Positions 43,722 to 52,459 of a DNA stretch of 64,000 nt are shown here, one piece after another; the first letter of the stretch is position 1; each line of letters begins with the position of its first letter. Origin of the DNA: Candidatus Bathyarchaeia archaeon (lineage in GTDB: Archaea > Thermoproteota > Bathyarchaeia > Bathyarchaeales > Bathycorpusculaceae). The notes below the pieces were generated by a model. It did not search any database. It was given only the letters and a program-made list of their open reading frames with translations, and was not told the DNA's origin. Made by a program: the position numbers and the translations under genes. Location of the stretch: positions 62,001 through 126,000 of the forward strand of contig JAVYUU010000003.1 of assembly GCA_038728085.1 (NCBI GenBank), given 5' to 3'.

Positions 43722-44245
43722 CTAAAATGTGTAGATGTTTCCAACACTGTTCCATACGAAGGCTTTGGGCAATAGCCTCTGCAATGGCGAATGCAGCCCT
43801 CCAGCCTGTGCAATGCATTGGCACGATGATGTCTTGATTAAAATTTTTCAGCATTTCCACGGTTTTGTCTATTCGCTCTTCGCATTCTTTCCCTGACAGG
43901 TGGAATCCGTCTATTACAGCGTGTATTTTCGATGATCCGGTGATTTGCTTCACGTGTAGGATTGTGTTGATTATTCCAGCGTAGGCGCAGCCTGACACCA
44001 TCACAAGCCCTTTGCCTTATCATCGCGGTGAACCGTTATCAGCATGATAAGCCATGCTCGGCTATTGGAAGGCGGAAGCATTGCTTAACCCACTTTTCAC
44101 CCATACACCTTGCAACCCACATCCTTACGTTTTGGACTCCCCACCTCTCCATGGACGACGTAAAATCTACGCAATTATCCATGAGGCAAACTATCTCCAA
44201 ACAGTCAACACGTTTAAGTCTAACAGTCTCCATACGCATGCCCAT
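43722..44245 (-). pseudogene. Decayed MBL-fold hydrolase (RFAP-synthase-like group)
   Basis: Pieces of one protein lie in all three minus-strand frames. The N-terminus is at 44245-44042 (MGMRMETVRLKRVDCLEIVC to LPIAEHGLSC), ending in a stop. The central half of the protein, with the expected HxHxDH metal motif, is missing. VHRDDKAKGL follows at about 44033-44007 in a second frame, and GLVMVSGCAYAGIINTIL to HCTGWRAAFAIAEAI is at 44010-43759 in a third. The end PKAFVWNSVGNIYTF with stop at 43722-43724 is in another frame. Single-base changes at GGG and GCCC runs explain the shifts. The active gene would be a metallo-beta-lactamase-fold enzyme. Confidence 0.8.
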
Positions 44246-44246
44246 C

Positions 44247-45005
44247 CTAAAGGAAAAGTTCTTTTTCTCGAGGTCTAACAAGCTCTGTCGCTTTGGCATC
44301 TTCAGACTTTATGAAACTGTATCCCCGTATAATAGCCGCTGGAATTCCCTCATCCGCCTGTCCTATAACAAGTTCGGCTGCTGAAGCCAACTCATCTGCA
44401 ACCGCTGTCTGTTTAACCCGCAAGACATAGCCAAACAAGTCCTTTTCGCCTCTCCGGTCCCTTATGGGCTTGATGCCAGAAACGCCGATCGCAACGTTTA
44501 CTTCACCCTCCCTTAACGGGCGCCCCTGAGTGTCAGAAATTATCACGGCAACCTCACAACCAGTTAACCGTTTAATCTCAAGCCTAATCCTCCCAGCAGA
44601 GGAGTCAGGATCTTCTGGCAGAAGCGCCACGCATCTCTCTCCGGGTACATTGGACTTGTCCACCCCAGAGTTGGCACAAACAAGGCCGTGCCGGGTTTCG
44701 GTTATTATTTTGCCGTCAAGCATCCTCCGGATACTTTTAGCCTCCCTAAGCACAACCTCGACCAAAGCAGGATCTTTATCATAAAGCTCAGCGATGTTTC
44801 TTGCAAGGACAGAAGGCGTAACTTCGTCTAGGTTTATGACACGTCCCTCAGCTCGGGACACAACTATGTGGGTTATAACTATTATGTCGCCGTCTTGTAT
44901 GGGGGTGCCCTGTCTCTCTGCGGCTTTGCATATAAGTTCGGCAAGGTTGTCTCCGGCTTTTACTATAGGTATACCCTTAATCCCAATTATTTGGATAATG
45001 CCCAT
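44247..45005 (-). CDS. cofE: Coenzyme F420-0:L-glutamate ligase (paralogue 1)
   Basis: About 252 residues from ATG 45005. GTG 45014 is also open, but a GTATAAAC box at 45031-45038 predicts a near-leaderless start here. CofE adds the gamma-linked glutamates to F420-0 using GTP. Features are VKAGDNLAELICKAAE, GDIIVITHIVVSRAEGRVINL, CANSGVDKSNVPGERCVALLPEDPDSSAGRIRLEI (in parts), VAVIISDTQGRPLREGEVNVAIGVSGIKPI and RGEKDLFGYVLRVKQTAVADELASAAELVIGQA (in parts). A second copy is at 61285-62058. Confidence 0.92.
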   Translation of the reverse strand: MGIIQIIGIKGIPIVKAGDNLAELICKAAERQGTPIQDGDIIVITHIVVSRAEGRVINLDEVTPSVLARNIAELYDKDPALVEVVLREAKSIRRMLDGKIITETRHGLVCANSGVDKSNVPGERCVALLPEDPDSSAGRIRLEIKRLTGCEVAVIISDTQGRPLREGEVNVAIGVSGIKPIRDRRGEKDLFGYVLRVKQTAVADELASAAELVIGQADEGIPAAIIRGYSFIKSEDAKATELVRPREKELFL

Positions 45006-45130
45006 GGTTGCCACGAAGGCTGTTTATTGTGTTTATACTTCTAACGGTTTCGCTTCAATGTTGTTTTGGCAGTTGGTTGCGAAAATTTTTAATTCAAAGC
45101 GCCTCTCTTCTTAGGGCGAGATGATGTTTG

Positions 45131-45856
45131 ATGAAGATATTGCACGAGTTTGTTCCAACCCGCAAATTTTTGAAACTTGCTGAGGAAGTCAAAGACCTTG
45201 TTGATGGATGGAATATAACGGACAGTGCCGCCGGCATGCCAGCGCCAAGCGGAACAGCAGTGGGCTGTGTGCTTAAAACCAAATATCCAGACAAAATAGT
45301 AATACCGATTTTTATATTACACTATAAGGGACCAGTCGAAGTTGGAGGCTTAGCCCTAGCCGCCGACGCCGTTGGACTCGATGGACTCGTCCTAACCATG
45401 GGGGATATACCAAAATACGGTGAACCAATAAAAATGTTCAAGTCTTCTGAGGAAGCCCGGGATTTCTTACGCAACACAATACGCTTGAAAACTGTTAAGT
45501 TGGGATGTCTATTAACAGCCCGCAAAACCGTTGAGGAAACCTTAGCCCGCGTGAGGGAGCCATGGGACTTCGTTTTCTTCATGAGGCTTGAAGACAAAAC
45601 CTTCCCGATGCTGGAGCAGGTTGCCAAAGAATGCAGGCGTTTAAACAAGCCTATCTACACATACTTCCTGATCGGCACACCGAAAAACGCTGAAATGGTA
45701 AAGATGATAGGCTGGCCAACCACCACAACAATAGACCGCGTCGAAGAAGTCGCCAGCAAACTCAACGGACTCGTGGACGGCGTAATAGCTACATGTGCCG
45801 GTGACTACGAAGGCGACAAGGAACTCCTAACAAAACTACAGAAATTCAGAAGCTAA
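45131..45856 (+). CDS. Short methylenetetrahydrofolate-reductase-like protein
   Basis: About 241 residues. A TIM-barrel protein with MTHFR/MetF features: NITDSAAGMPAPSGTAVG at the start, IFILHYKGPVEVGGLALAADAVGLDGLVLTMGDIPKYGEP (in parts; cf. the GD-P loop of MetF), LGCLLTARKTVEETLARV and a C-terminal MIGWPTTTTIDRV. It is shorter than bacterial MetF (about 290) and archaeal F420-dependent Mer is a different fold. It could reduce methylene-tetrahydropterin to supply the ACDS. ATG 45131 follows TTTTTAATT at about 45087-45094. Confidence 0.7.
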   Translation: MKILHEFVPTRKFLKLAEEVKDLVDGWNITDSAAGMPAPSGTAVGCVLKTKYPDKIVIPIFILHYKGPVEVGGLALAADAVGLDGLVLTMGDIPKYGEPIKMFKSSEEARDFLRNTIRLKTVKLGCLLTARKTVEETLARVREPWDFVFFMRLEDKTFPMLEQVAKECRRLNKPIYTYFLIGTPKNAEMVKMIGWPTTTTIDRVEEVASKLNGLVDGVIATCAGDYEGDKELLTKLQKFRS

Positions 45857-45913
45857 ACGTCCCATTTCTCCTCTTTTATTCACCATTTTCAGAGCCCAAT
45901 GGGATTATGGCGC

Positions 45914-46108
45914 TTACATTTCGCGGATTTCACATTGGAGCTTTTTGATGACTTCTTCGGCCCTTGAGGGGTCAACCTTTAACGTGTAAAGCATTCTCGG
46001 TGTGCGAAGCTTCAGTTTTACAATGTCCTTTAGACGCTTCACTGCGCAGTATTCGGCTCTTTTGCTCAATTCTACAAATTTGTCTATGTCGAAGATTTCC
46101 GTCGGCAT
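45914..46108 (-). CDS. rpl38e: 50S ribosomal protein L38e (eL38)
   Basis: 64 residues: MPTEIFDIDKFVELSKRA followed by EYCAVKRLKDIVKLKLR and the LYTLKVDPSRAEEVIKKL tail, matching eukaryotic and TACK archaeal L38e closely. An AGGAGGG site at 46115-46121 fixes ATG 46108. In archaea this protein is absent from most euryarchaea, so it helps place the genome in the TACK/Asgard range. Confidence 0.92.
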   Translation of the reverse strand: MPTEIFDIDKFVELSKRAEYCAVKRLKDIVKLKLRTPRMLYTLKVDPSRAEEVIKKLQCEIREM

Positions 46109-46155
46109 GATTGGCCCTCCTAAACTTTGATTCGCTTTCTCTAGAGAGGGAGGGG

Positions 46156-47271
46156 CTAACTTTTATCTGTTTTGGTCTTCCATTTTCCCTTAAGCTTGTC
46201 GCAGAACTTTATAAGCTGCTTGCGGGTGGGATATCGTCCCTCTCGATCTGAAATGTAGTAGGCTGCCACGGCGTTTGCCAGCGTAAGCCTAGCGGTATCC
46301 GAAAGCCCATAGGCATCGCCCAATATGTTCCCAGCGTTCCAAGCATCACCCGCACCCGTAGCCCTTAATACAGGCACTTTAAACGCTGGGATTATTGTCT
46401 GACTTTTCCTTGCGAAGGTTGCTGAGAAACTTGTAGTGTGCAGGTCTATTCTGACCTTTAAGTGTTCGGCTAATTTTTTGGCTGACTCCATGGCAAGTTC
46501 TTCAAGGGACACTTTTCCCTTAAGGTTGTTCGCTTCCGAGTTGTGATGGGCAGCATAGAAGACTGCCTCATTCTCGTTTAGGCTTAAAATGTCTACGAGG
46601 CCTGCCCGCAAAACCCTCTCTATTAATTCTGAGACTTTATCCTTGTTGGGGGTTGGATCGGCTGAATCAAAATAGTTTTTGCCTCTGCCCCTTTCCTTGA
46701 CATGCCGAAAAACCGTCTGAGCGAGGGCTGTTCCAAAATTTCTCATCCCAGCCCAGTTAAAAACACATACATAATCAGCCTCACTGATAACCGTGAAATC
46801 TTTATCCGTGAGGTTTTGAGGCCCGAAGTCCGCCAAGGACCCTACATCCCTCAGCATAACATTAGCCTTTCCATCAGCCGTTTGGAATTCTAAGGCTGTT
46901 GTCACAGATGGCTTTTCAACAATCTTGATATGAGATAGGTCAATTTTAGGCGATTTAACATGAAACTTTAGCAGTTTAAAGCCAAGTCTGTCAGTGCAAA
47001 CTATTAGCGTGACCTTTACGCCTAATTTGGCTAGGGCTGAAGCCGTGTTCACAGCGTTTCCGCCCCTGAAGTCCCTTTGGAAGATTCCATCGATGCTTCC
47101 GCCTTTCCGCCTAACAACATCCGCAATGATCTTTGTAAAGGCTTCTGGGGTCATGTCAAGGTGAATGAATCTGTCCAAAAAGAAGTCGGGCATGACAACA
47201 ACATGCTTCTCCTCATCGGCACTTAGTTCTCTCAAGGATTTTTTGGCTTCCTCCAGGCAGTTGTCCAGCAA
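46156..47271 (-). CDS. PfkB-family sugar kinase
   Basis: 371 residues, TTG start with GGAGAGG nearby. The ribokinase fold is shown by FRGGNAVNTASALAKLGVKVTLIVCTDRLG (in parts), DILSLNENEAVFYAAHH and the phosphate loop with catalytic base VLRATGAGDAWNAGNILGDAYG. The substrate is not clear. It is longer than ribokinase (about 310), with a charged N-terminal helix of about 25 residues and several insertions. It is followed 47 nt downstream by rpl38e and preceded by the prepilin peptidase. Confidence 0.88.
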   Translation of the reverse strand: MLDNCLEEAKKSLRELSADEEKHVVVMPDFFLDRFIHLDMTPEAFTKIIADVVRRKGGSIDGIFQRDFRGGNAVNTASALAKLGVKVTLIVCTDRLGFKLLKFHVKSPKIDLSHIKIVEKPSVTTALEFQTADGKANVMLRDVGSLADFGPQNLTDKDFTVISEADYVCVFNWAGMRNFGTALAQTVFRHVKERGRGKNYFDSADPTPNKDKVSELIERVLRAGLVDILSLNENEAVFYAAHHNSEANNLKGKVSLEELAMESAKKLAEHLKVRIDLHTTSFSATFARKSQTIIPAFKVPVLRATGAGDAWNAGNILGDAYGLSDTARLTLANAVAAYYISDREGRYPTRKQLIKFCDKLKGKWKTKTDKS

Positions 47272-47333
47272 CCTTTGCGCCTCTCCAGTAAATGGTTTTT
47301 GATTTGTTTAGTTAACTCTTTTGATCGAAAAGG

Positions 47334-48155
47334 CTATTCTAAAAGGAAACGCACGAAGTTCCAGACCATGTCGCCGTAAACCAGCGCGATTACAAGTCCA
47401 ACAGTCATAAATATGAGTAAGGGTAGTCCAGGAGTTGCCCAGATCTTTTCTTGGATCCCTCCGTTTTTTATAGCTTCTTCAAGTCTTTTGACCATGACGT
47501 CTCTGCTTTCATCTTTCGGGAAAATCACAAGCTTTCTCTTGACACCGTTTTCGGTTCTTTCCACGTCTTCCAGCGGATAGAGATGCCACTTCTCCTTAAC
47601 CCTTTCAATTGAAACCTTATAACCCGTCAAAAGCACCAGAAGCCTTTTGCCAACAGATTCTTTTCTCTGCTCACCCTCAAATAAGGGCCTACCAGTTTTC
47701 CACATCCACAGAATGTTGTATATGAGGAGGTAAACCGCCGACAAGGCGGCGAAGATTATGGCGTTGCTAAAAACTGTCAATGGGAAAAAGACTCGCATGA
47801 ATGGTGAAACCTCGCCGGACAAGGGCGAGAAAAGTTCCCGTGGATAGAAGGGTAAAGCCAAAGCCAAACACATTAAAGCCTTGGCATCCGCACCGCCAAA
47901 TCCACCAGCATAGAAAAGAATCACGGCAAAGGCTGCTGTTAGGATAAAACTTAAAGCGAAAATTGGTAAGGCGGAAAAATCAAAAAGGAAAAGTTCGGCA
48001 AATGTTAAAGCGAAAGCAAGCGGGGCGAAGAAGACCCAAACGTTATTGCTGACTTCGCGGGTTTTATAATCGCTCCATGAAGCATAAAGGAAGACCGTGA
48101 GAGACAGACAAATCTTCGCAGTTTCAATGAACACTCGCATAGCTCTTGCCGCCAT
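47334..48155 (-). CDS. Archaeal prepilin peptidase, A24 family
   Basis: 273-residue membrane aspartic peptidase that trims the leader of archaeal pilins. The two catalytic Asp are in ASWSDYKTREV (about residue 30) and AGGFGGADAKALMCLALALPF (about 90), matching the SD...GGADAK pattern of FlaK/PibD/EppA enzymes. Several hydrophobic segments (AFALTFAELFLFDF, ALSFILTAAFAVILFY, VFSNAIIFAALSAVYLLIYNILW and the C-terminal LPLLIFMTVGLVIALVYG) cross the membrane. A cytosolic loop of about 60 residues separates the last two. It directly follows the pilin at 48222-48665. Confidence 0.9.
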   Translation of the reverse strand: MAARAMRVFIETAKICLSLTVFLYASWSDYKTREVSNNVWVFFAPLAFALTFAELFLFDFSALPIFALSFILTAAFAVILFYAGGFGGADAKALMCLALALPFYPRELFSPLSGEVSPFMRVFFPLTVFSNAIIFAALSAVYLLIYNILWMWKTGRPLFEGEQRKESVGKRLLVLLTGYKVSIERVKEKWHLYPLEDVERTENGVKRKLVIFPKDESRDVMVKRLEEAIKNGGIQEKIWATPGLPLLIFMTVGLVIALVYGDMVWNFVRFLLE

Positions 48156-48221
48156 TAATAGCTACACGCAGTAAACCATTTTGGCGTCTAGAAACAATAT
48201 TAAAATTTTGAGAATAAAAGA

Positions 48222-48665
48222 CTATGGAGCTCTTCTGCTGAATTCCAACGGAGCACCGGTCTTTGGAACAACCTTGAAGTAATAGAGCACCCCACTATGC
48301 CAATGGTAGCCGTTTATCGTTATTGTTATTACGCCTCCATCCGCCGTGACCTTCCGTGAATTTGGATTGTAGGTCACATTGGTATATGGTGCCAGATTCG
48401 CTGACGACGTGCCTATGTACACTGCATCTATTGTGGCATCTGATGTCCCAACATTCCGCACATACAGTATTATTGTCCCATTCTCGGGCCAGCTTACCGT
48501 GTCGAGGACTAGTTGTACACCGGCTTGCTGTCCAGCGCTGCTCATATAGGTCATTATCCAAGCGTAGGTTACAACTATAGCTGCCACGGCTATAACGATT
48601 AGCAGAAGTGTTGCAAGGATTGGGGATATACCTCTCCTAGACTTTAACAAGGTTTTTGAGTTCAT
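48222..48665 (-). CDS. Type IV pilin-like protein (candidate major pilin)
   Basis: 147 residues from ATG 48665 (MNSKTLLKSRRGISPILATLLLI); an upstream extension to 48737 crosses its promoter. The class III signal is KSRRG, with cleavage expected before ISPILATLLLIVIAVAAIVVTYAWIM. The remainder is beta-rich (SWPENGTIILYVRNVGTSDATIDAVYIG, then GGVITITING). A TATA-containing 13-mer at 48708-48720 suggests its own promoter, allowing higher expression than the operon upstream. It is followed by the peptidase gene. Confidence 0.85.
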   Translation of the reverse strand: MNSKTLLKSRRGISPILATLLLIVIAVAAIVVTYAWIMTYMSSAGQQAGVQLVLDTVSWPENGTIILYVRNVGTSDATIDAVYIGTSSANLAPYTNVTYNPNSRKVTADGGVITITINGYHWHSGVLYYFKVVPKTGAPLEFSRRAP

Positions 48666-48707
48666 GACCGCACCTTCCATGCTAGTTAGGAATTCTGGGG
48701 ATTGCTT

Positions 48708-48720
48708 ATTTAACCTATAT
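48708..48720 (-). promoter_or_regulatory. Putative promoter of pilin gene
   Basis: ATTTAACCTATAT on the plus strand is 43 nt upstream of the pilin ATG and identical to 2047-2059 before the winged-helix gene. It lies in the short gap between the 786-residue protein gene (stop at 48744) and the pilin gene. Confidence 0.45.
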
Positions 48721-48743
48721 GAACTTGAAATCAACATTCAAAA

Positions 48744-51104
48744 TCACCCTTCAGCAACAACGCTTACAATAGGCGGATGCGCCACAAGAACCCACAAACC
48801 CGTTGGAACGCCATTGACCACCCGATATATAGGCGGGGTATTGTCAAAAACGACTACAGCTCCATACCAGCAAATGTCTAAACTCGAGGTGAAACCTGAA
48901 ACTCTGAGGCGCTTCACAGGCGAAAATTCGATAAGCTTACGGGAGTCTGAGACATTAAGGCATCCGGTATTGCCGCCAGCCATGGAATCAAAGTAATAAA
49001 GCTTAACGTTGGAGTCGCGTGGAAACATTATTCCAAAACCCCTCGTTAGAGAAGAATTCAATAATTGGCTCCAACGATGCTGCCAAACGCCGGACATGTT
49101 ATAGAAGAGGGTTCCCGCCGCAGAGACCCTTGGATATAGTCCTAATGTACCGTTTTCGGTTAAGGCGGAGAGCGTGACACCCGCTGTTGTTCTAATCCGT
49201 ATAGGACAAAGGTCTGTGATGGTTCTAGGTTTATCTGCTGATTCAAGGAATATAAGGCGCAGTTGGTAGGTATAGTATGTGGTGTTTGCAGGCAACGTTA
49301 TAACAACATGCGCATAAAAGTTGTAGCAGTCAGTTACACCTCCCGAGTATTCTGGCTCGCCGTGTATGATATCTCTGACAACTCCATTGTAGATGGTATA
49401 GGCCCATTCCGGATCTGTATCGTCATATCTAGTGTTTATGCGCATTAGATCAGCAATAGCGGTCATGCCACCTACAGTTGATGTTATTGTGAAACCAGAG
49501 GATGACCACTGAAGGGTGAGTCTTCCGTTCCGCAGTATCCTATTAGATGGATTATCATTGAAGTAGAAATTGGTGTAAGCGTATCGTGTTTGAACAGCTG
49601 TGTCGCGTCCATCCCACCATATAGTGACCTTTGAAACGTCTCGGTTCACGAGGAAAACAAGCATGTGCCTATTGCTGAAAACGCTCATATTATTCGCCAA
49701 GCCAAGGGGTATTTTATAGTCTGAAGCCCAGTCCTCAATTTGGAAGGGAACCTCGCGGTTCACACCGTTTATGGTCTGATTTACACGAATCGACTTCACA
49801 GGTATTGGTGGCACAGGTTTGGCTTGCATTGTAAACTGTAGTTTTTGGCCAAGCCATCGCATAGTGCCGTTTTGCAAAAGCTCAACAACCATTGGCTCGT
49901 TTGGAATTAATAAGCTGATTTCCTTTTTGACACTGACATAATCAACATATATGTACTCATCTTTCTCTACATCAACCGCTGACCACTGGATCTTGAAGTT
50001 TGATTTGAAATATCGACTGTCAGTCAACTTTTGGTAGTATCTTAGCCAACCTTGCCCAGAGGAATTTGCCCCAAGGTCGGCAATTGTTCTCCACGTATTT
50101 CCATCATAACATTGTAGCAGAAATTCGCCAGATGAACAGCCATCATTTCTGTACCAAAACTCTATGAGAATGGCTGAGGCATCAGAACAATTAAGGACAG
50201 GTGTCGTCAAATTTCCAGAGGCAATGTTGCCTTTCTTGCTAAAACTTGCTGAAAATGTTCCATTATATGTCACGTTCGCATTTACCCAACCATTATTTGC
50301 GCTCCACCCGGAGGGGGGCCAACTCCCTTCGAAAGATTCCCTGTCAATTAAGGTTATCTTGGGGTTCCAGTCAAATGTGTATGCGTATCGAGTGTGAGAG
50401 GAGGCTACAACAATTATGCCCCTCTGATCTTCTACTTGAACCATGTAGGAGTCTGGATCCACACCGGCTGGTAGGTCTATTATGTATGTTCCGTCCGACA
50501 AGGCTGTTGGTTCGATTGCGGGGTTAACGTGCTCCCACGAAGAGCGCTCATAGTTGTACTTGTAGAATTTGAAGTTGCTCTTTCCGAGGTTTATTAGGGA
50601 TTCATTTTCGTCCTTCATGATGCGTAGATATGCTCTGCCGTTTGCTGTTCCTATTATGTTTACGTTTAGCTTGCAGGTGACACCATAGGATATTCCGTAT
50701 ATTCCCAGACCCGTTAAGTTGTAGCTTACTTCTAGGTCGCCCATGCTGTAGCTCGCTTTCTCATACCAGCGGGCTTGAAGGCTCATTCTGTTCACTTTGA
50801 ATGATGTGCCCCAGTCCGGATGCATATTTGCTATGTTAGCAAGCCCGCTGTAAAGGTAGTTTTCAGCCAACATTTTTGCATATGTGGCATTGCCAGTCAC
50901 CTGCAGTACAGACCCGTAATAGCCTATTGTGAAACCCAAAACCTGTTTTAATGCAAAGTTGGTTTCGTCTATTGCGCTTAAAACCTGCGGCATATCTGAA
51001 ACAGGGCTGCTGCGGATGGCTGAATACGTGACTATTACCGTTGCAATTAATATAACAGCCACAAGCAAAGCCGCAATAATCGAAAATTGACCCTTCCGAT
51101 TCAT
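48744..51104 (-). CDS. Large pilin-like surface protein with adhesin-like domain
   Basis: 786 residues. The N-terminus MNRKGQFSIIAALLVAVILI has a short basic leader ending RKG, so cleavage before Gln6 by the archaeal prepilin peptidase is likely, followed by a 20-residue hydrophobic helix. The extracellular part is beta-rich. At about residues 255-395, ITLIDRESFEGSWPPSGW, FEFWYRNDG-type and DYVSVKKE resemble choice-of-anchor J/cleaved-adhesin jelly-rolls. A second beta-rich region (about 430-760) ends near GLWVLVAHPP. A pilin-type N-terminus on a 786-residue protein suggests a tip or adhesin subunit. It is 2 nt downstream of the 450-residue protein. Confidence 0.75.
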   Translation of the reverse strand: MNRKGQFSIIAALLVAVILIATVIVTYSAIRSSPVSDMPQVLSAIDETNFALKQVLGFTIGYYGSVLQVTGNATYAKMLAENYLYSGLANIANMHPDWGTSFKVNRMSLQARWYEKASYSMGDLEVSYNLTGLGIYGISYGVTCKLNVNIIGTANGRAYLRIMKDENESLINLGKSNFKFYKYNYERSSWEHVNPAIEPTALSDGTYIIDLPAGVDPDSYMVQVEDQRGIIVVASSHTRYAYTFDWNPKITLIDRESFEGSWPPSGWSANNGWVNANVTYNGTFSASFSKKGNIASGNLTTPVLNCSDASAILIEFWYRNDGCSSGEFLLQCYDGNTWRTIADLGANSSGQGWLRYYQKLTDSRYFKSNFKIQWSAVDVEKDEYIYVDYVSVKKEISLLIPNEPMVVELLQNGTMRWLGQKLQFTMQAKPVPPIPVKSIRVNQTINGVNREVPFQIEDWASDYKIPLGLANNMSVFSNRHMLVFLVNRDVSKVTIWWDGRDTAVQTRYAYTNFYFNDNPSNRILRNGRLTLQWSSSGFTITSTVGGMTAIADLMRINTRYDDTDPEWAYTIYNGVVRDIIHGEPEYSGGVTDCYNFYAHVVITLPANTTYYTYQLRLIFLESADKPRTITDLCPIRIRTTAGVTLSALTENGTLGLYPRVSAAGTLFYNMSGVWQHRWSQLLNSSLTRGFGIMFPRDSNVKLYYFDSMAGGNTGCLNVSDSRKLIEFSPVKRLRVSGFTSSLDICWYGAVVVFDNTPPIYRVVNGVPTGLWVLVAHPPIVSVVAEG

Positions 51105-51106
51105 GA

Positions 51107-52459
51107 CTACACGCCTCCCACCTGTCCAAGCTGCAGGACAACAAGTCTAGTGGCATCCACCGCCGTGTAGACGGACCGGTAAAGCCTAGGCTTAAAGGCA
51201 CATAAAAGCCCAAGAGCAGTGAGCCTAATATCTGGGGTTCTCGTCAATCCTAAGGCGAAGAATGACCCAGTGACTTTGTTATCACCGGCTGCAACATGGC
51301 GGAATACGGCTCCCGGCATCCACCAATCGTTGTTCTTGTAGACTTTATTGAAAACGTAAACGACGCGGGATTCTGGCAAATTGTATGTGGTAAGTATTGA
51401 CGCTGACAGAGCTCTTGTAGCCGTCTGACGGGGGGAGGGGTAGATGCCATAGTAATTGCAGTAATAAATAGCTGTGGGAGAAAGTTGAACGACACCTACG
51501 TCGTTTGCGATCCAGTTAGAATTGTAAGAGTAGCTTTTACCGTCTAGACCTTGGAGAAACGCGTTTAGTCCAGCAGGTCCTACGTCCCTCATCCCATAGA
51601 TTCCCCAAGTGTTATGCCCGTCTGGGAACAGGTTGACGTTGCTAACGTAGTATAGTGGATAACCAACTATACTGACCCATGTAAAGTTGTACAGCCTCAC
51701 TCTCTGTCCCAAGAGATAGCAGTATTTCGCGTAGGATCTCGCCTGTGAGTCATATCCTTGTGTGGCGTAGTACCCGGCGGGAATTGGCACAGCCTCTCCA
51801 AAAGTGTTTATTATTACCGCGCCTTGAACTACTTCGCCTTGTAGTGAAGTACCGTTCAATATTTTCGCAAGTTGATTTGTATTTTGCACCATTACTGTTT
51901 TTTGGAAGTATGACGATAGAAGATTGTAGAGGTCTTGGGCTAGGGTGTGAGCCGAATATCCTGTAATCCACCATCCTCTGGCGTCGCTGCAATTCAATAT
52001 ATATAGGGTCCCACCTACACCTCCCACATTCCCAATTTTTTCCGGAATAACTCTGAAGGTTACGTTGGAGGAAGCTACAAGATAAGACGAAGCTTCAGAT
52101 TGGATGCCCAAACTTTCAGCGTTTGAAATAGACTTTAGGGGTATGTAGAGCTGTTCTTCACTATCGCCGCGCACAGCATAGACTGTCAAGTTATAAACTA
52201 TGTTTGGTGGAAGGAGGGCTGAAAGGGCTACTTGAAGTTGGCTCCAGGCCTGTTCATAGTCTGGGTCGCTGGGATTTTTGAAGACTATGCTGCTTAGGGA
52301 GTAATCTGAATCCAAAACTTGGAGTGTTGTCAAAGCCAGCCTTCGAAGGTTTAAGGGTGAAACTCGTCTAGGCACTGGCAGCACGGCATAAAATGAGGCT
52401 ATGATGAAGGCTCCTGTAATTATGAGTATGACTAGGAAGACTTCTATTGTGCGCATCAT
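51107..52459 (-). CDS. Membrane-anchored extracellular protein of pilus operon
   Basis: 450 residues. An N-terminal hydrophobic helix (MRTIEVFLVILIITGAFIIASFYA) follows with no clear leader Gly or Ala, so it may be an uncleaved anchor. The outside domain is alpha/beta (ILNCSDARGWWITGYSAHTLAQDLYNLLSSYF, GAVIINTFGEAVPIPAGYYATQGYDSQARSYAKY, in parts). I do not recognise a family. It begins at the stop of the 411-residue gene (1-nt overlap) and is probably a structural or minor component of the same appendage. Confidence 0.65.
   Translation of the reverse strand: MMRTIEVFLVILIITGAFIIASFYAVLPVPRRVSPLNLRRLALTTLQVLDSDYSLSSIVFKNPSDPDYEQAWSQLQVALSALLPPNIVYNLTVYAVRGDSEEQLYIPLKSISNAESLGIQSEASSYLVASSNVTFRVIPEKIGNVGGVGGTLYILNCSDARGWWITGYSAHTLAQDLYNLLSSYFQKTVMVQNTNQLAKILNGTSLQGEVVQGAVIINTFGEAVPIPAGYYATQGYDSQARSYAKYCYLLGQRVRLYNFTWVSIVGYPLYYVSNVNLFPDGHNTWGIYGMRDVGPAGLNAFLQGLDGKSYSYNSNWIANDVGVVQLSPTAIYYCNYYGIYPSPRQTATRALSASILTTYNLPESRVVYVFNKVYKNNDWWMPGAVFRHVAAGDNKVTGSFFALGLTRTPDIRLTALGLLCAFKPRLYRSVYTAVDATRLVVLQLGQVGGV

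Noticed and set aside
32825-45856. Methanogenesis genes with the ACDS block
   Set aside because: The ACDS subunits are also used by non-methanogens. No mcr, mtr or hdr gene was seen in the window, so methanogenesis is not supported by this sequence.
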